Source: Neobacillus sp. PS3-12
GTDB lineage: Bacteria > Bacillota > Bacilli > Bacillales > Cytobacillaceae
Assembly (NCBI RefSeq): GCF_030915385.1
Contig: NZ_CP133268.1
Span: 1,488,001-1,552,000 of the forward strand
DNA length: 64,000 nt
Direction: 5' to 3'
In this document: piece by piece, positions 36,092 to 44,633 of the stretch
Layout of the letters: every line of letters begins with the position of its first letter
How positions within the stretch are numbered: position 1 is the stretch's first letter
Translations under genes and position numbers: made by a program
The notes under the pieces: model-generated
Database searches by the model: none
Seen by the model: only the letters and a program-made list of their open reading frames with translations
Told to the model about the DNA's origin: nothing

Positions 36092-36841
36092 TGTACAGAC
36101 CTCCCAAATAGGCAGACTGAACAGTTTCATTTTTCATAATTTCCCCGGAGTCCCGTCAGCAAGTAACTTTCCATTAAAAAGAACCATAATCGAATCAGAC
36201 AAATCCAGGATCATATCCATTTTGTGTTCGATTAAAATAATTGTCCGATTCCCCTGCTCTTTTATTTTGCGGATTACCTCTAAAATGGCGGGAACTTCTT
36301 CTAATGACATGCCTGCAGTAGGCTCGTCTAGCAGCAAGACTTCTGTTTCCAGGGCTAAAAGCATTGCCATTTCCAGCTTTCTTTTTTCGCCATGTGCAAG
36401 ACTCCTGGCAGTAAAGTCCTTTTTATCCTCTAACAACACCAGTCTTAGCCATTCAATCGCTTTTTCCCCAAACCGTGGATAACGTTTATATGGAATTAGC
36501 ATTTGATAGCGGATTCCGGCTTGTGATTGAACAGCTAAACGGACATTCTCCAGTACCGTTAAATTAGGGAAAACGTTTGTAATTTGAAACGAACGGCCAA
36601 TTCCGGCTCTTGTTCTTTTTGTTGCCGAAAATTTCGTGATATCTTTTCCCCGTAAATAAATTTTTCCTCTTGATGGTGTTAATTGGCCGCTTAGTAAATT
36701 AAAAAAAGTGGTCTTACCGGCGCCATTTGGTCCAATAATCGATTTAAAATGTCTTTCAGGAACAGAAAAATGAACCGAATCTACGGCAGTATGGCCGCCA
36801 AAGTTAATCGTTAAATCATTTGTTTCTATGAGGGCTGTCAA
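36084..36841 (-). CDS. livG: LivG: branched-chain amino-acid ABC ATPase, frameshifted as given
   Basis: A LivG-type ATPase (Walker A GPNGAGKTT, signature LAHGEKRK, Walker B VLLLDEPTAGMS, switch LIEHKMD). As read it ends after LADGTPGKL with an early stop. Adding one G to the GGGG run at 36143-36146 extends it as PGEIMKNETVQSAYLGGLYNE, the standard LivG C-terminus (252 residues), ending at 36084 with an 8-bp overlap of livF. The short form lacks only the tail and might still work; the pattern of other indels suggests an error. Confidence 0.85.
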
Positions 36842-36913
36842 ACATTGGTCACCGCCTTGGTTTTGAGAGATAAGGAAGAGGGTGACCTTTAGAAGTCGAC
36901 CCCTCTTTTTTTG

Positions 36914-37004
36914 ATTTCGCCAAAATGAATATTAATTTCGCCAAACTAGAAATTATTTCGCCAGAACTGACGTTAATTTCGCCGATCTGGACATTTATTT
37001 CGCT
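36914..37004. repeat. ATTTCGCC repeats at ~21-bp period inside the liv operon
   Basis: ATTTCGCC occurs at 36914, 36935, 36955 and 36976, and a fifth variant ATTTCGCT at 36997. The intervals are 21, 20, 21 and 21 bp. They fill the livJ-livG intergenic space. Confidence 0.75.
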
Positions 37005-37018
37005 AAACCACTTTTTAC

Positions 37019-38260
37019 CTACTTTTTATTGCGAATCGGCGGTGCTGTTTCTTCTGGAGTTAATACCCTTTCAAGGACTGGAACTGGATAAGAGACCCCC
37101 GCCTTATTCTCCAATTTAATCGCATACAAGGATTGCAGTGCCTGATGATCTTCCTTGCGGTAGGTCATTTTACCTTTTGGTGTATCAAAGCTCATACCTT
37201 CCATCGTTTTGATCAACTTATCAGCATTTGTATCACCATTTGTTTTCTTAAGCGCTTCCACAATCGAGATCGCAGCACTCATGCCGCCAGGTGTAAATAG
37301 ATCTGGAACATCGCCATTAAATCTCTTCTTGTGTTCACTAACGAGCCAGTCATTGATTTTATTTTTTGGAAGATCGTAATAATAAACAGTAAAGCCTTCC
37401 ATTCCCACAAGCGGCGCCATTGTTGACAACGCAGCAATATCTGGTGCACCAGTTGAGATTTTAATTCCTTTTTCTTGAACCTTCATGTCAGCAATTTGCT
37501 TCCATGGTGTGTTTGCCCCTGCCCAAGTAACAAATAAGTAGTCTGGCTTGGCATCGATGATTTTTTGAATATTAGAAGTGAAGTCAGTTGCAGTAGGCGG
37601 CGCATATTCTTCCGCTACAATCTTTGCACCAAGCTTTTGGGCAGCTTCTTTGAAGGCTGCTACTCCATCACGGCCAAAGGAGTAATCTGGTGCAAGGGTT
37701 GCAATCTTAACTCCCTTTTTAGCAATCGCTGCTGCTCCGGCAACTGCGTCCTGTGAAGAATTGCGTGCCGAGTGGAAAATATATTTATTAAAGTCAGCAC
37801 CAGTGATACTGTCTGCTGCAGCTGGCTCAACTACCATTATCTTTTTATATTCCTGGGCAAGAGGCATTACTGCCAATGTATCAGCTGAACTGGACGAACC
37901 CACAAGGAAATCAACCTTATCCTCCTCCAACAGCTTTGTTGCTTTTTGAACGGCTACATCTGGTTTTGTTTCTGTATCCTCAACAATAAATTGAATTTTT
38001 CTGCCATCAACATTCATGGTGTTATTAGTGGCATAATCAAGTCCAAGTTCAAAGCCGCGTAAAGTTTGTTTACCATAGGTTTCTAGTGCACCCGTCTTTG
38101 AAGCCAGCACCCCTATTTTGATCGGCTGGTTGTTTTCTGTATTTTTACTTCCCCCAGCATTCTGATTTGATGTTGTTTTGTTCGTTCCGCAGGCACTAGC
38201 TAAAACGATTGTCAAAATAAGCAAAAACATTAAAGCTGCTTTTCGTGAAAGAACCTTCAC
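37019..38260 (-). CDS. livJ: LivJ: amino-acid-binding lipoprotein of the liv importer
   Basis: A 413-residue lipoprotein: signal peptide with lipobox LASAC (Cys near 24), Asn/Ser/Thr-rich linker, then the type I periplasmic-binding fold (IKIGVLASKTGALETYGKQTLRGFELG, VGSSSSADTLAVMPLA, FSARNSSQDA-like). It delivers the substrate to LivHMGF. The spacing to livG is 177 bp and holds the 21-bp repeats. The adjacency to gcdH/gabTD suggests the ligand could be a dicarboxylate-derived or branched amino acid; this is inference. Confidence 0.88.
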   Translation of the reverse strand: MKVLSRKAALMFLLILTIVLASACGTNKTTSNQNAGGSKNTENNQPIKIGVLASKTGALETYGKQTLRGFELGLDYATNNTMNVDGRKIQFIVEDTETKPDVAVQKATKLLEEDKVDFLVGSSSSADTLAVMPLAQEYKKIMVVEPAAADSITGADFNKYIFHSARNSSQDAVAGAAAIAKKGVKIATLAPDYSFGRDGVAAFKEAAQKLGAKIVAEEYAPPTATDFTSNIQKIIDAKPDYLFVTWAGANTPWKQIADMKVQEKGIKISTGAPDIAALSTMAPLVGMEGFTVYYYDLPKNKINDWLVSEHKKRFNGDVPDLFTPGGMSAAISIVEALKKTNGDTNADKLIKTMEGMSFDTPKGKMTYRKEDHQALQSLYAIKLENKAGVSYPVPVLERVLTPEETAPPIRNKK

Positions 38261-38407
38261 TCTTTTTCCCCCTTAAAATGTTTGTAATAAAAACTGGCAA
38301 AGCTTTAACTGTATCTTAAGAGGGGCAAGTTACAAATAAGTTACAAAATTGTAACGCTGTAATGGATTAAAATAAAAAATGAGCCACTTAATTTCCAATT
38401 CTATTAA

Positions 38408-38452
38408 CCTCTCAAATGATAGGAAGCGACTAAACTTACTTCATTTGAGAGG
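38408..38452. repeat. Long inverted repeat between livJ and the acyl-CoA dehydrogenase gene
   Basis: CCTCTCAAATGA (38408-38419) and its exact reverse complement TCATTTGAGAGG (38441-38452) are separated by 21 nt. Flanking ATGAGCCA and TGGCTCA extend the symmetry outward. The T run expected of an intrinsic terminator is missing on either side. Confidence 0.6.
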
Positions 38453-38545
38453 GCGAACAGGATAATCGAAATGGCTCAATTTCATGATATAAAATTTTTA
38501 AAAGAGGTTAAAGGTTTATCGCATAAGAGGCGAGACCCTGAATAT

Positions 38546-39760
38546 TTACTTAGTGACAGAAGCTGGTTCAAACGGCCATGCAGGCAACTGCTTACGAAGT
38601 GGCTTGTCTTCCCTATATCCCAAAGCATACTCTCCCTGCATAATTGTATGAATTTCTCTGGTACCTTCGTAGATAACCGGAGCTTTTGAATTCCTTAAAT
38701 AGCGCTCAACAGGATATTCATCGGAGTAGCCGTATGCACCGTGGATTTGAACCGCATCATTTGCAGCTTCAAAGGCAGCATTGCATGAAATCCACTTTGC
38801 AAGAGATGTTTCTTTTGTATTTCGTTTACCCTGATTCTTTAACCATCCTGCTTTAAAAACGAGCAATCTGGAAATCTCAAGGTTTGCACTCATTTTCGCA
38901 ATCATTTGCTGCACAAGCTGATGCTTTCCGATTTCGTTTCCAAATGTTTTTCTTTCATGGCAATACTTAAGACTGGCTTCAAGACTGGCTTCGAGCAATC
39001 CAACTGCCCCTGCTGCTACAGTAAATCTGCCATTATCTAGCGCAGTCATGGCAATCTTGAAACCTTCCCCTTCTTCACCCAATCTATTTTCAACAGGAAC
39101 TTTTACATCGGTGAAAAATAGTTCCCCTGTATTTCCAGCACGAATACCTAATTTCCCCTTTATCGCTTTTGAATCAAATCCTTCAAAACTGCGTTCAACA
39201 ATAAATGCTGTAATCCCTTTATGCCCCAAATCGTGATCTGTTTTGGCAAAAACCAAGAAATAATCTGCAACATCACAAAGGGAAATCCATGTTTTAGAGC
39301 CATTTAGAATATAATATTCTCCATTAAGCACAGCAGTTGTTTTCATTGCAGCAACGTCTGATCCTGCATTTGGCTCCGTCAATCCGAACGCACCAATTTT
39401 AGTACCTTGTGCCTGCGGAACTAAATACTTTTGCTTTTGTTCCTCGGTTCCCCACTGCAATAAAGTCATGCAGTTTAACCCGGTGTGGACAGAAACAGCT
39501 GTCCGATAGGCGGTATCTCCACGCTCTAATTCCTCACATACAATCGCCAGTGTATTATAATCCATGCCGACGCCGCCATACTCTTCAGGTATGCAGACAC
39601 CCATTAATTGCAAATCCGCTAATTTTTTTAAGATTGCTGGTTCAAAATGTCCTTTACGATCCCATTCTTGAATATTTGGAATGATTTCTTTATCTACAAA
39701 TTTCCTGATCATTTTCTTTACACTTTGCTGTTCTTCCGTTAACTCAAAATTCATCATCAT
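38546..39760 (-). CDS. gcdH: Acyl-CoA dehydrogenase, glutaryl-CoA dehydrogenase-like
   Basis: A 404-residue acyl-CoA dehydrogenase (FAD) with catalytic Glu in VIYEGTREIHT (near residue 365), FGLTEPNAGSD and IHGAYGYSDEYPVERYLR. Near residue 86, AYRTAVSVHTGL resembles YRSAMSVQSS of glutaryl-CoA dehydrogenase, including the Arg that contacts the substrate's distal carboxylate. That supports glutaryl-CoA dehydrogenase, which oxidises and decarboxylates glutaryl-CoA to crotonyl-CoA. Other dehydrogenases of branched acyl-CoAs remain possible. AGGAGG precedes the first ATG. It overlaps closely with the CoA-transferase gene upstream. Confidence 0.72.
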   Translation of the reverse strand: MMMNFELTEEQQSVKKMIRKFVDKEIIPNIQEWDRKGHFEPAILKKLADLQLMGVCIPEEYGGVGMDYNTLAIVCEELERGDTAYRTAVSVHTGLNCMTLLQWGTEEQKQKYLVPQAQGTKIGAFGLTEPNAGSDVAAMKTTAVLNGEYYILNGSKTWISLCDVADYFLVFAKTDHDLGHKGITAFIVERSFEGFDSKAIKGKLGIRAGNTGELFFTDVKVPVENRLGEEGEGFKIAMTALDNGRFTVAAGAVGLLEASLEASLKYCHERKTFGNEIGKHQLVQQMIAKMSANLEISRLLVFKAGWLKNQGKRNTKETSLAKWISCNAAFEAANDAVQIHGAYGYSDEYPVERYLRNSKAPVIYEGTREIHTIMQGEYALGYREDKPLRKQLPAWPFEPASVTK

Positions 39761-39769
39761 AATTTCCTC

Positions 39770-40957
39770 CTAAATAATTTTATTTTGTTTAAAATTCTTT
39801 ATTTCTTCAGCGTTATATCCTAAACATTCCATCAAATACTCTGTGTGTTCACCGTGTAATGGAGGGTGATGTCTCATGGTTACTGGTGTTTTCGATAATT
39901 TTAATGGTGAACCTGTTAATTGGAGATCATCAATGATTGGATGGTCGATCTTCACTACCATTTCTCTCTCCCTTATCTGCGGGTCTTCAAACATTTCTGC
40001 AACAGTGTTTATCGGCCCATTAGGAATCCCTGCAGCATCCAGACGTTCCTTCCACTCTATTTTAGTCCTTTTCATTAAGTGTTCTTCACAAATGGCAATC
40101 AGTTTGTCTCGATTTTTTATGCGGTTTTCATTTCGAACAAATTCTTCCATCTCTGCTAATTCCGGTCTGCCCAAAACAGCTGCAAATCTTTTAAACTGCT
40201 CATCATTTCCTACAGCAATGACCAAATCCCCGTCTTCAGCTTTAAACACCTGATAAGGAGAAATATTTGGATGCTGATTGCCCATTCGCTTAGGAATAAT
40301 GCCGCTGCAAAGGTAATTAGAGGCTACATTAATTAATGAAGAAACCTGACAATCCATCAAGGAAATATCAATTTCCTGCCCTTCTCCGGTTTTGTTTCGA
40401 TGTTGTAAGGCTGATAGAATCCCAATGCATGTGTATAACCCTGTAAGAACATCTGCAATGGCCACCCCAACTTTTACCGGCTCCCCATCCGCTTCACCAG
40501 TAATGCTCATTAACCCGCTCATTGCTTGGATAATATAATCATAGCCGGATAAATCTTTATATGGGCCTGTTTTTCCAAAACCCGTTATTTGAGCCATAAT
40601 TAGCCCGGGATTGATTTGTTTTAACTGTTCGTAACCATGCCCCATCTTTTCAAGCGTTCCAGTTTTAAAGTTTTGGACAACAACATCGGCAGAGCCCACT
40701 AATTTATGCAATATTTCTTGTCCTTTTTCAGACTTTAAATTAAGGGTTATACTTTTTTTATTTCGATTTGCACATAGATAATAGGCGCTCTCCCCGCTAA
40801 GGAATGGCGGTCCCCATTCCCTTGTCTCATCTCCTTTTTCAACATGTTCAATTTTGATAACTTCAGCACCAAGATCCCCAAGGATCATTGTGCAAAAAGG
40901 ACCAGCTAATACTCGAGATAAATCAATGATTGTAATGTTTTCTAATGCCATTGCCAT
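39770..40957 (-). CDS. gcdG: Family III CoA-transferase, probable glutarate CoA-transferase (GcdG-like)
   Basis: A 395-residue CaiB/BaiF (family III) CoA-transferase: MALENITIIDLSRVLAGPFCTMILGDLGAEVIKIE, FGKTGPY, and the nucleophilic Asp in DISLMDCQ (near residue 202). Family III enzymes move CoA between carboxylates. Next to a GcdH-like gene, it is probably the glutarate-activating enzyme equivalent to P. putida GcdG or mammalian SUGCT. The ATG at 40955-40957 follows AAGGGGTG. Its stop is 9 bp from the gcdH start, so the two form a unit. Confidence 0.78.
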   Translation of the reverse strand: MAMALENITIIDLSRVLAGPFCTMILGDLGAEVIKIEHVEKGDETREWGPPFLSGESAYYLCANRNKKSITLNLKSEKGQEILHKLVGSADVVVQNFKTGTLEKMGHGYEQLKQINPGLIMAQITGFGKTGPYKDLSGYDYIIQAMSGLMSITGEADGEPVKVGVAIADVLTGLYTCIGILSALQHRNKTGEGQEIDISLMDCQVSSLINVASNYLCSGIIPKRMGNQHPNISPYQVFKAEDGDLVIAVGNDEQFKRFAAVLGRPELAEMEEFVRNENRIKNRDKLIAICEEHLMKRTKIEWKERLDAAGIPNGPINTVAEMFEDPQIREREMVVKIDHPIIDDLQLTGSPLKLSKTPVTMRHHPPLHGEHTEYLMECLGYNAEEIKNFKQNKII

Positions 40958-40984
40958 CCTTTTATCACCCCTTTTTAAAGGCAT

Positions 40985-41278
40985 TTTTATAACCAGTCCC
41001 TTTTAAAACAGTTAACCTCTCCTTTTGGTAAATAGTTTTTTTACATCAAAAAGAGTCAGTAAAACAAACAACGTTTTTCAACATTGAAAGTTTCACTGAC
41101 TCTTATTCATGGCTCGTCTTTTGGTTCATAAAAGATCAAGTGAATAAAGCCAATTAGATATTTCTTTCTTCATAAATAAGTAAGATCGTCCATGCAGCAC
41201 GGCAAGAGCTGTCATCGATCTTTATATGATCATCATATAATATAATTCAGAATATTTCAACTATTTTATTTTGATATT
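40985..41278. other. Intergenic region between gcdG and gabD
   Basis: Contains the gabD terminator at 41044-41108 and a second hairpin at 41187-41224 (AAGATCG...CGATCTT). It should also hold the gcdG promoter. No ORF is convincing and no match to the shared 12-bp operator is present. Confidence 0.5.
41044..41108 (-). terminator. Terminator after gabD
   Basis: AAGAGTCAGT and ACTGACTCTT form a 10-bp stem with a long loop, and the minus-strand transcript reads into TTTTGATGTAAAAAA. Confidence 0.7.
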
Positions 41279-42709
41279 TTAAAAAGCAATTGATACATAT
41301 TTCACTTCAAGATATTCATCAATTCCGTAATGACCGCCTTCTCTCCCAAGGCCGCTTTCCTTAAATCCGCCAAATGGTGCTTGGGCAACGGTAGGAAGTG
41401 CATCATTAAGCCCTACTATTCCATATTCAAGTTTTTCGCTGATTCGAATAGCCCTGCTTAGGCTTTCAGTAAAGACGTAGGCAGCTAATCCATACGGTGT
41501 ATTATTCGCACGATCAAGAACTTCTTCTTCTGTCTTAAACGTTGCAACTGGTGCGAGTGGCCCAAACGTTTCCTCCTTCATACAAAGCATTTCATCAGTA
41601 GCATTTGCTATAATCGTTGGTTCAAAATAGTAACCGTCGGCAATATTTGGTCTGTTACCCCCTTGAAGGATTTTTCCACCCTTGAGGATCGCATCATCAA
41701 TTTGCTCTCTTACCTTATCAATGGCATTTAAGTCAATCATTGGCCCTACGTCTATTCCTTGATCCAATCCATTTCCAACCGTTAACTTTTTGACAGCCTG
41801 GCTGAATTTTTCATTAAATTCCTCCTCAATAGACTCGTGAACATAGATACGATTCGTACAAATGCATGTTTGGCCGGCATTCCTAAACTTTGAGCCAATA
41901 ACATCTGCAACTGCCTTATCTATATTAGCATCATCCATAACAATAAACGGAGCGTGACCGCCTAATTCTAGTGAAATCTTCTTTACGGTGTCTGCAGCCC
42001 CCTTCATTAGCATCTTACCGACCTCAGTTGACCCAGTAAAGGTAAGTTTACGAACACGTTCATCTTGCAGCCATGCATCACCAATCGCTCTGGAATCTCC
42101 TGTTACTACATTTAACACGCCTTTTGGGATCCCTGCTTCATGGGCTAGCTCAACAAGCTTTATGGCAGTTAAAGGAGTTTGCGTTGCCGGTTTAATAACA
42201 GCAGTGCAGCCAGCGGCAAGTGCTGGAGCTACCTTCCGAGTAATCATTGAGGCAGGAAAATTCCATGGTGTAATCGCTGCAACTACACCTACCGGTTGTT
42301 TTTGAATAAGAATTCGTTTATTTGGATGGGAGGAAGGAATGGTTTCACCATAAATCCGTTTTCCTTCTTCCGCATACCAGGAAATATAGCTGTTCGCATT
42401 GTCTATTTCACCTATTGCTTCTTTCAATGGCTTTCCTTGTTCTAAGGTCATAATCCTTGCGATTTCTTCCTTATTTTGCTCAACTAATTGGAACCATTTC
42501 ATTAATAACTGACCACGTTCCCCGGCAGTTTTATTAGACCAATCCTTAAAAGCGGTATAAGCCGCATCTGCTGCTTTTTTTGCTTCTGCTTTTCCCCCCT
42601 TGGGAACAACCGCTATTACCTGATCTGTTGCAGGGTTTATTACTTCAATTAATTCATTATTTTCACTTTCGACACTTTCACCGTTAATCAACATTAAATG
42701 TGTGCTCAT
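41279..42709 (-). CDS. gabD: NAD(P)-dependent succinate/glutarate-semialdehyde dehydrogenase
   Basis: A 476-residue aldehyde dehydrogenase: FTGSTEVGK (nucleotide fold), LELGGHAP with the general-base Glu, and FRNAGQTCICTNR with the catalytic Cys (near residue 283). It is close to GabD. It converts succinate semialdehyde to succinate, or glutarate semialdehyde to glutarate as DavD does. It is downstream of gabT, 34 bp gap, in one operon. In this neighbourhood the five-carbon substrate is likely. Confidence 0.85.
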   Translation of the reverse strand: MSTHLMLINGESVESENNELIEVINPATDQVIAVVPKGGKAEAKKAADAAYTAFKDWSNKTAGERGQLLMKWFQLVEQNKEEIARIMTLEQGKPLKEAIGEIDNANSYISWYAEEGKRIYGETIPSSHPNKRILIQKQPVGVVAAITPWNFPASMITRKVAPALAAGCTAVIKPATQTPLTAIKLVELAHEAGIPKGVLNVVTGDSRAIGDAWLQDERVRKLTFTGSTEVGKMLMKGAADTVKKISLELGGHAPFIVMDDANIDKAVADVIGSKFRNAGQTCICTNRIYVHESIEEEFNEKFSQAVKKLTVGNGLDQGIDVGPMIDLNAIDKVREQIDDAILKGGKILQGGNRPNIADGYYFEPTIIANATDEMLCMKEETFGPLAPVATFKTEEEVLDRANNTPYGLAAYVFTESLSRAIRISEKLEYGIVGLNDALPTVAQAPFGGFKESGLGREGGHYGIDEYLEVKYVSIAF

Positions 42710-42743
42710 TTTCTCTTCCCCATTCTATAAAAAATTTGTGCAT

Positions 42744-44102
42744 TTATACATGAGTGATATTATTTAACGCAACTTCTGCAGCTTCAATTGAATTTTCCAG
42801 AATGTTCAGACCCTCTTCCAATTGCTCATCCGTAATAACCAGCGGCATAAGAAGTCGAATGACATTGCTGTAAATACCAGCACTAAAGATTAATAAACCT
42901 CTTTTATTTGCTTCTTTAATGATTTGATTTGTCAATTCTTTTGCCGGTTCTTTCGTTTCTTGGTCCTTTACAATTTCAATCGCGCACATTGCTCCAAGCC
43001 CTCTAATATCTCCTATGCATTTGAATTTGTCGTAAAACTTTTGGAATCGCTCCATGACCTTCTTTCCAATTTCTTCTCCACGCTGATTCAGCCCTTCTTC
43101 TTCAATAATCTCCAAAACAGCAAGGGCTGCTTTACAACCCAATGGGCTTCCGCTGTAGGTTCCGCCAAGTTCCCCAGGATCTGCAGCATCCATGATTTCT
43201 TTGCGTCCAATTACCGCACTAATTGGCACTCCCGCTCCCATTGATTTTGAAACTGTAATAATATCTGGAACAACCTCGAAATGCTCAATCGCAAAGTAAC
43301 GGCAGGTGCGGGCAAACCCAGTTTGGATTTCATCAGCGATAAATAGAATTCCATGTTCTTTACAAAATTTTGAGACTTCTTGTACAAAGCGTTTTCCAGG
43401 AACAATAAATCCTCCTTCGCCTTGAACAGGTTCCATCACAACTGCAGCGATCGTTTCCGGAGCAACATCCGTTACAAAGAGGTTTTTAAATTCGGTAATT
43501 ACGTAATCTTCATACTGTTCTTCTGTTAATCCATTAGGGCGTCTGTACACATATGGATACGGTGCTCTGTACACTTCAGGGGCAAACGGACCGAATTCAA
43601 ATTTATATGGCTTCACTTTGCTTGTCATGGTCATTGTCATTAATGTCCTGCCATGATAACCTCTGGAAAAGGAAATAATACCTTGTCTTTTGGTATACTT
43701 ACGCGCAATTTTCACAGCATTTTCTACTGCTTCTGCACCGCTGTTTTGCATTAGCACTTTCTTCTCGTGATTTCCTGGAGCCAGACTGGCCAGCTTTTCT
43801 GCAAGCTCAATATAGGATTCAAACATCATGACATTAAAGCCAGTATGGATAAACTTGTCAACCTGTTCATGCAATGCCTGGGTAACTTTCGGATGGCAGT
43901 GCCCAACGTTCAGTACTCCGATTGCTCCGACAAAATCGATAAATGTATTGCCATCGACATCTTGAATAAGTGCCCCATTGGCTGATTCAGCAAAAGCCGG
44001 AACACCATAGCTTACTCCTTTTGGTACTATATTTTCACGTCTCTCTACTAAACTTTTTGATTTTTCTCCAGGTAAATTCGTTTGGATTTTTGCATAACCC
44101 AT
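42744..44102 (-). CDS. gabT: 4-aminobutyrate / 5-aminovalerate aminotransferase
   Basis: A 452-residue class III aminotransferase: NSGAEAVENAVKIARKYT, VVMEPVQGEGG, FIADEIQTGFARTC and the PLP Lys in SKSMGAGVPISAV (near residue 287). Close to GabT/DavT, which move the amino group of GABA or 5-aminovalerate to 2-oxoglutarate, giving glutamate and the semialdehyde used by GabD. It is the first gene of the gabT-gabD operon. A sigma-54-type promoter lies about 45 bp upstream. Confidence 0.85.
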   Translation of the reverse strand: MGYAKIQTNLPGEKSKSLVERRENIVPKGVSYGVPAFAESANGALIQDVDGNTFIDFVGAIGVLNVGHCHPKVTQALHEQVDKFIHTGFNVMMFESYIELAEKLASLAPGNHEKKVLMQNSGAEAVENAVKIARKYTKRQGIISFSRGYHGRTLMTMTMTSKVKPYKFEFGPFAPEVYRAPYPYVYRRPNGLTEEQYEDYVITEFKNLFVTDVAPETIAAVVMEPVQGEGGFIVPGKRFVQEVSKFCKEHGILFIADEIQTGFARTCRYFAIEHFEVVPDIITVSKSMGAGVPISAVIGRKEIMDAADPGELGGTYSGSPLGCKAALAVLEIIEEEGLNQRGEEIGKKVMERFQKFYDKFKCIGDIRGLGAMCAIEIVKDQETKEPAKELTNQIIKEANKRGLLIFSAGIYSNVIRLLMPLVITDEQLEEGLNILENSIEAAEVALNNITHV

Positions 44103-44145
44103 TTATGATCTTCCTCTCGTATTGGTTTGTCTTCCCTTTTTATAA

Positions 44146-44163
44146 ATGAAATTTCTATGCCAT
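44146..44163 (-). promoter_or_regulatory. Sigma-54-type promoter of gabTD
   Basis: On the minus strand the sequence ATGGCATAGAAATTTCAT carries GG and a C at the sigma-54 spacing (10 bp between the GG and the -12 dinucleotide, TC instead of GC). It matches the gabP promoter at 12 of 18 positions. Confidence 0.55.
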
Positions 44164-44237
44164 GGTAAAAAGGGGGGATTGGGATTTCTGAAGTCCTGCG
44201 TCTTCCTCCCTTTTTACTGACTTTTAAAGACAACTTA

Positions 44238-44528
44238 TTAAAACTGTTCCGCTAATTGAACTTTGTCCAAAACCATATAAAGGAAGTTACTAAATTCATT
44301 TATGTCTTCCCTCTTAATATCCAATTTTCCTGACCAATAATGCTCATCGGGAATATCATTATGACTTAGCAATACCATTCGTCCATTTTGGATTGAAACA
44401 ACCATTACCTTTCCAAAAAGCATTTCCGAATGGATGATAACAATATCGTATCTATGCCCCTCAGAAACCATGCAGTAATATCGGACCAATTGGTTTTCTG
44501 CTTCCTCCAGTAAATGATTTAATACCAT
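44238..44528 (-). CDS. DUF3055/SAV0927-like small protein
   Basis: A 96-residue protein. RYYCMVSEGHRYDIVIIHSEMLFGKVMVVSIQNGRMVLLSHNDI is similar to the core of the DUF3055/SAV0927 family of Firmicute proteins, and the C-terminus is helical. No function is known. It lies between glutamate dehydrogenase and gabT in the same direction. The family assignment is from memory only and is tentative. Confidence 0.6.
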   Translation of the reverse strand: MVLNHLLEEAENQLVRYYCMVSEGHRYDIVIIHSEMLFGKVMVVSIQNGRMVLLSHNDIPDEHYWSGKLDIKREDINEFSNFLYMVLDKVQLAEQF

Positions 44529-44633
44529 GCTTCCTCATCTCCCTGTATTCAAAATTGAAAAACTCCTAACAGTGATTTCAGAACCATGCAGGTTTAAAAG
44601 ACAAAGATTCACTGTGGATTTTTTTCAGTTATT

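Noticed and set aside
36914..37004. CRISPR array from the ATTTCGCC elements
   Set aside because: Elements are 8 bp at a 21-bp period, far shorter than CRISPR repeats.
44048..44233. Possible 61-residue protein on the minus strand over the gabT start
   Set aside because: It covers the sigma-54-type promoter and the gabT start codon, is very basic and has no ribosome-binding site.
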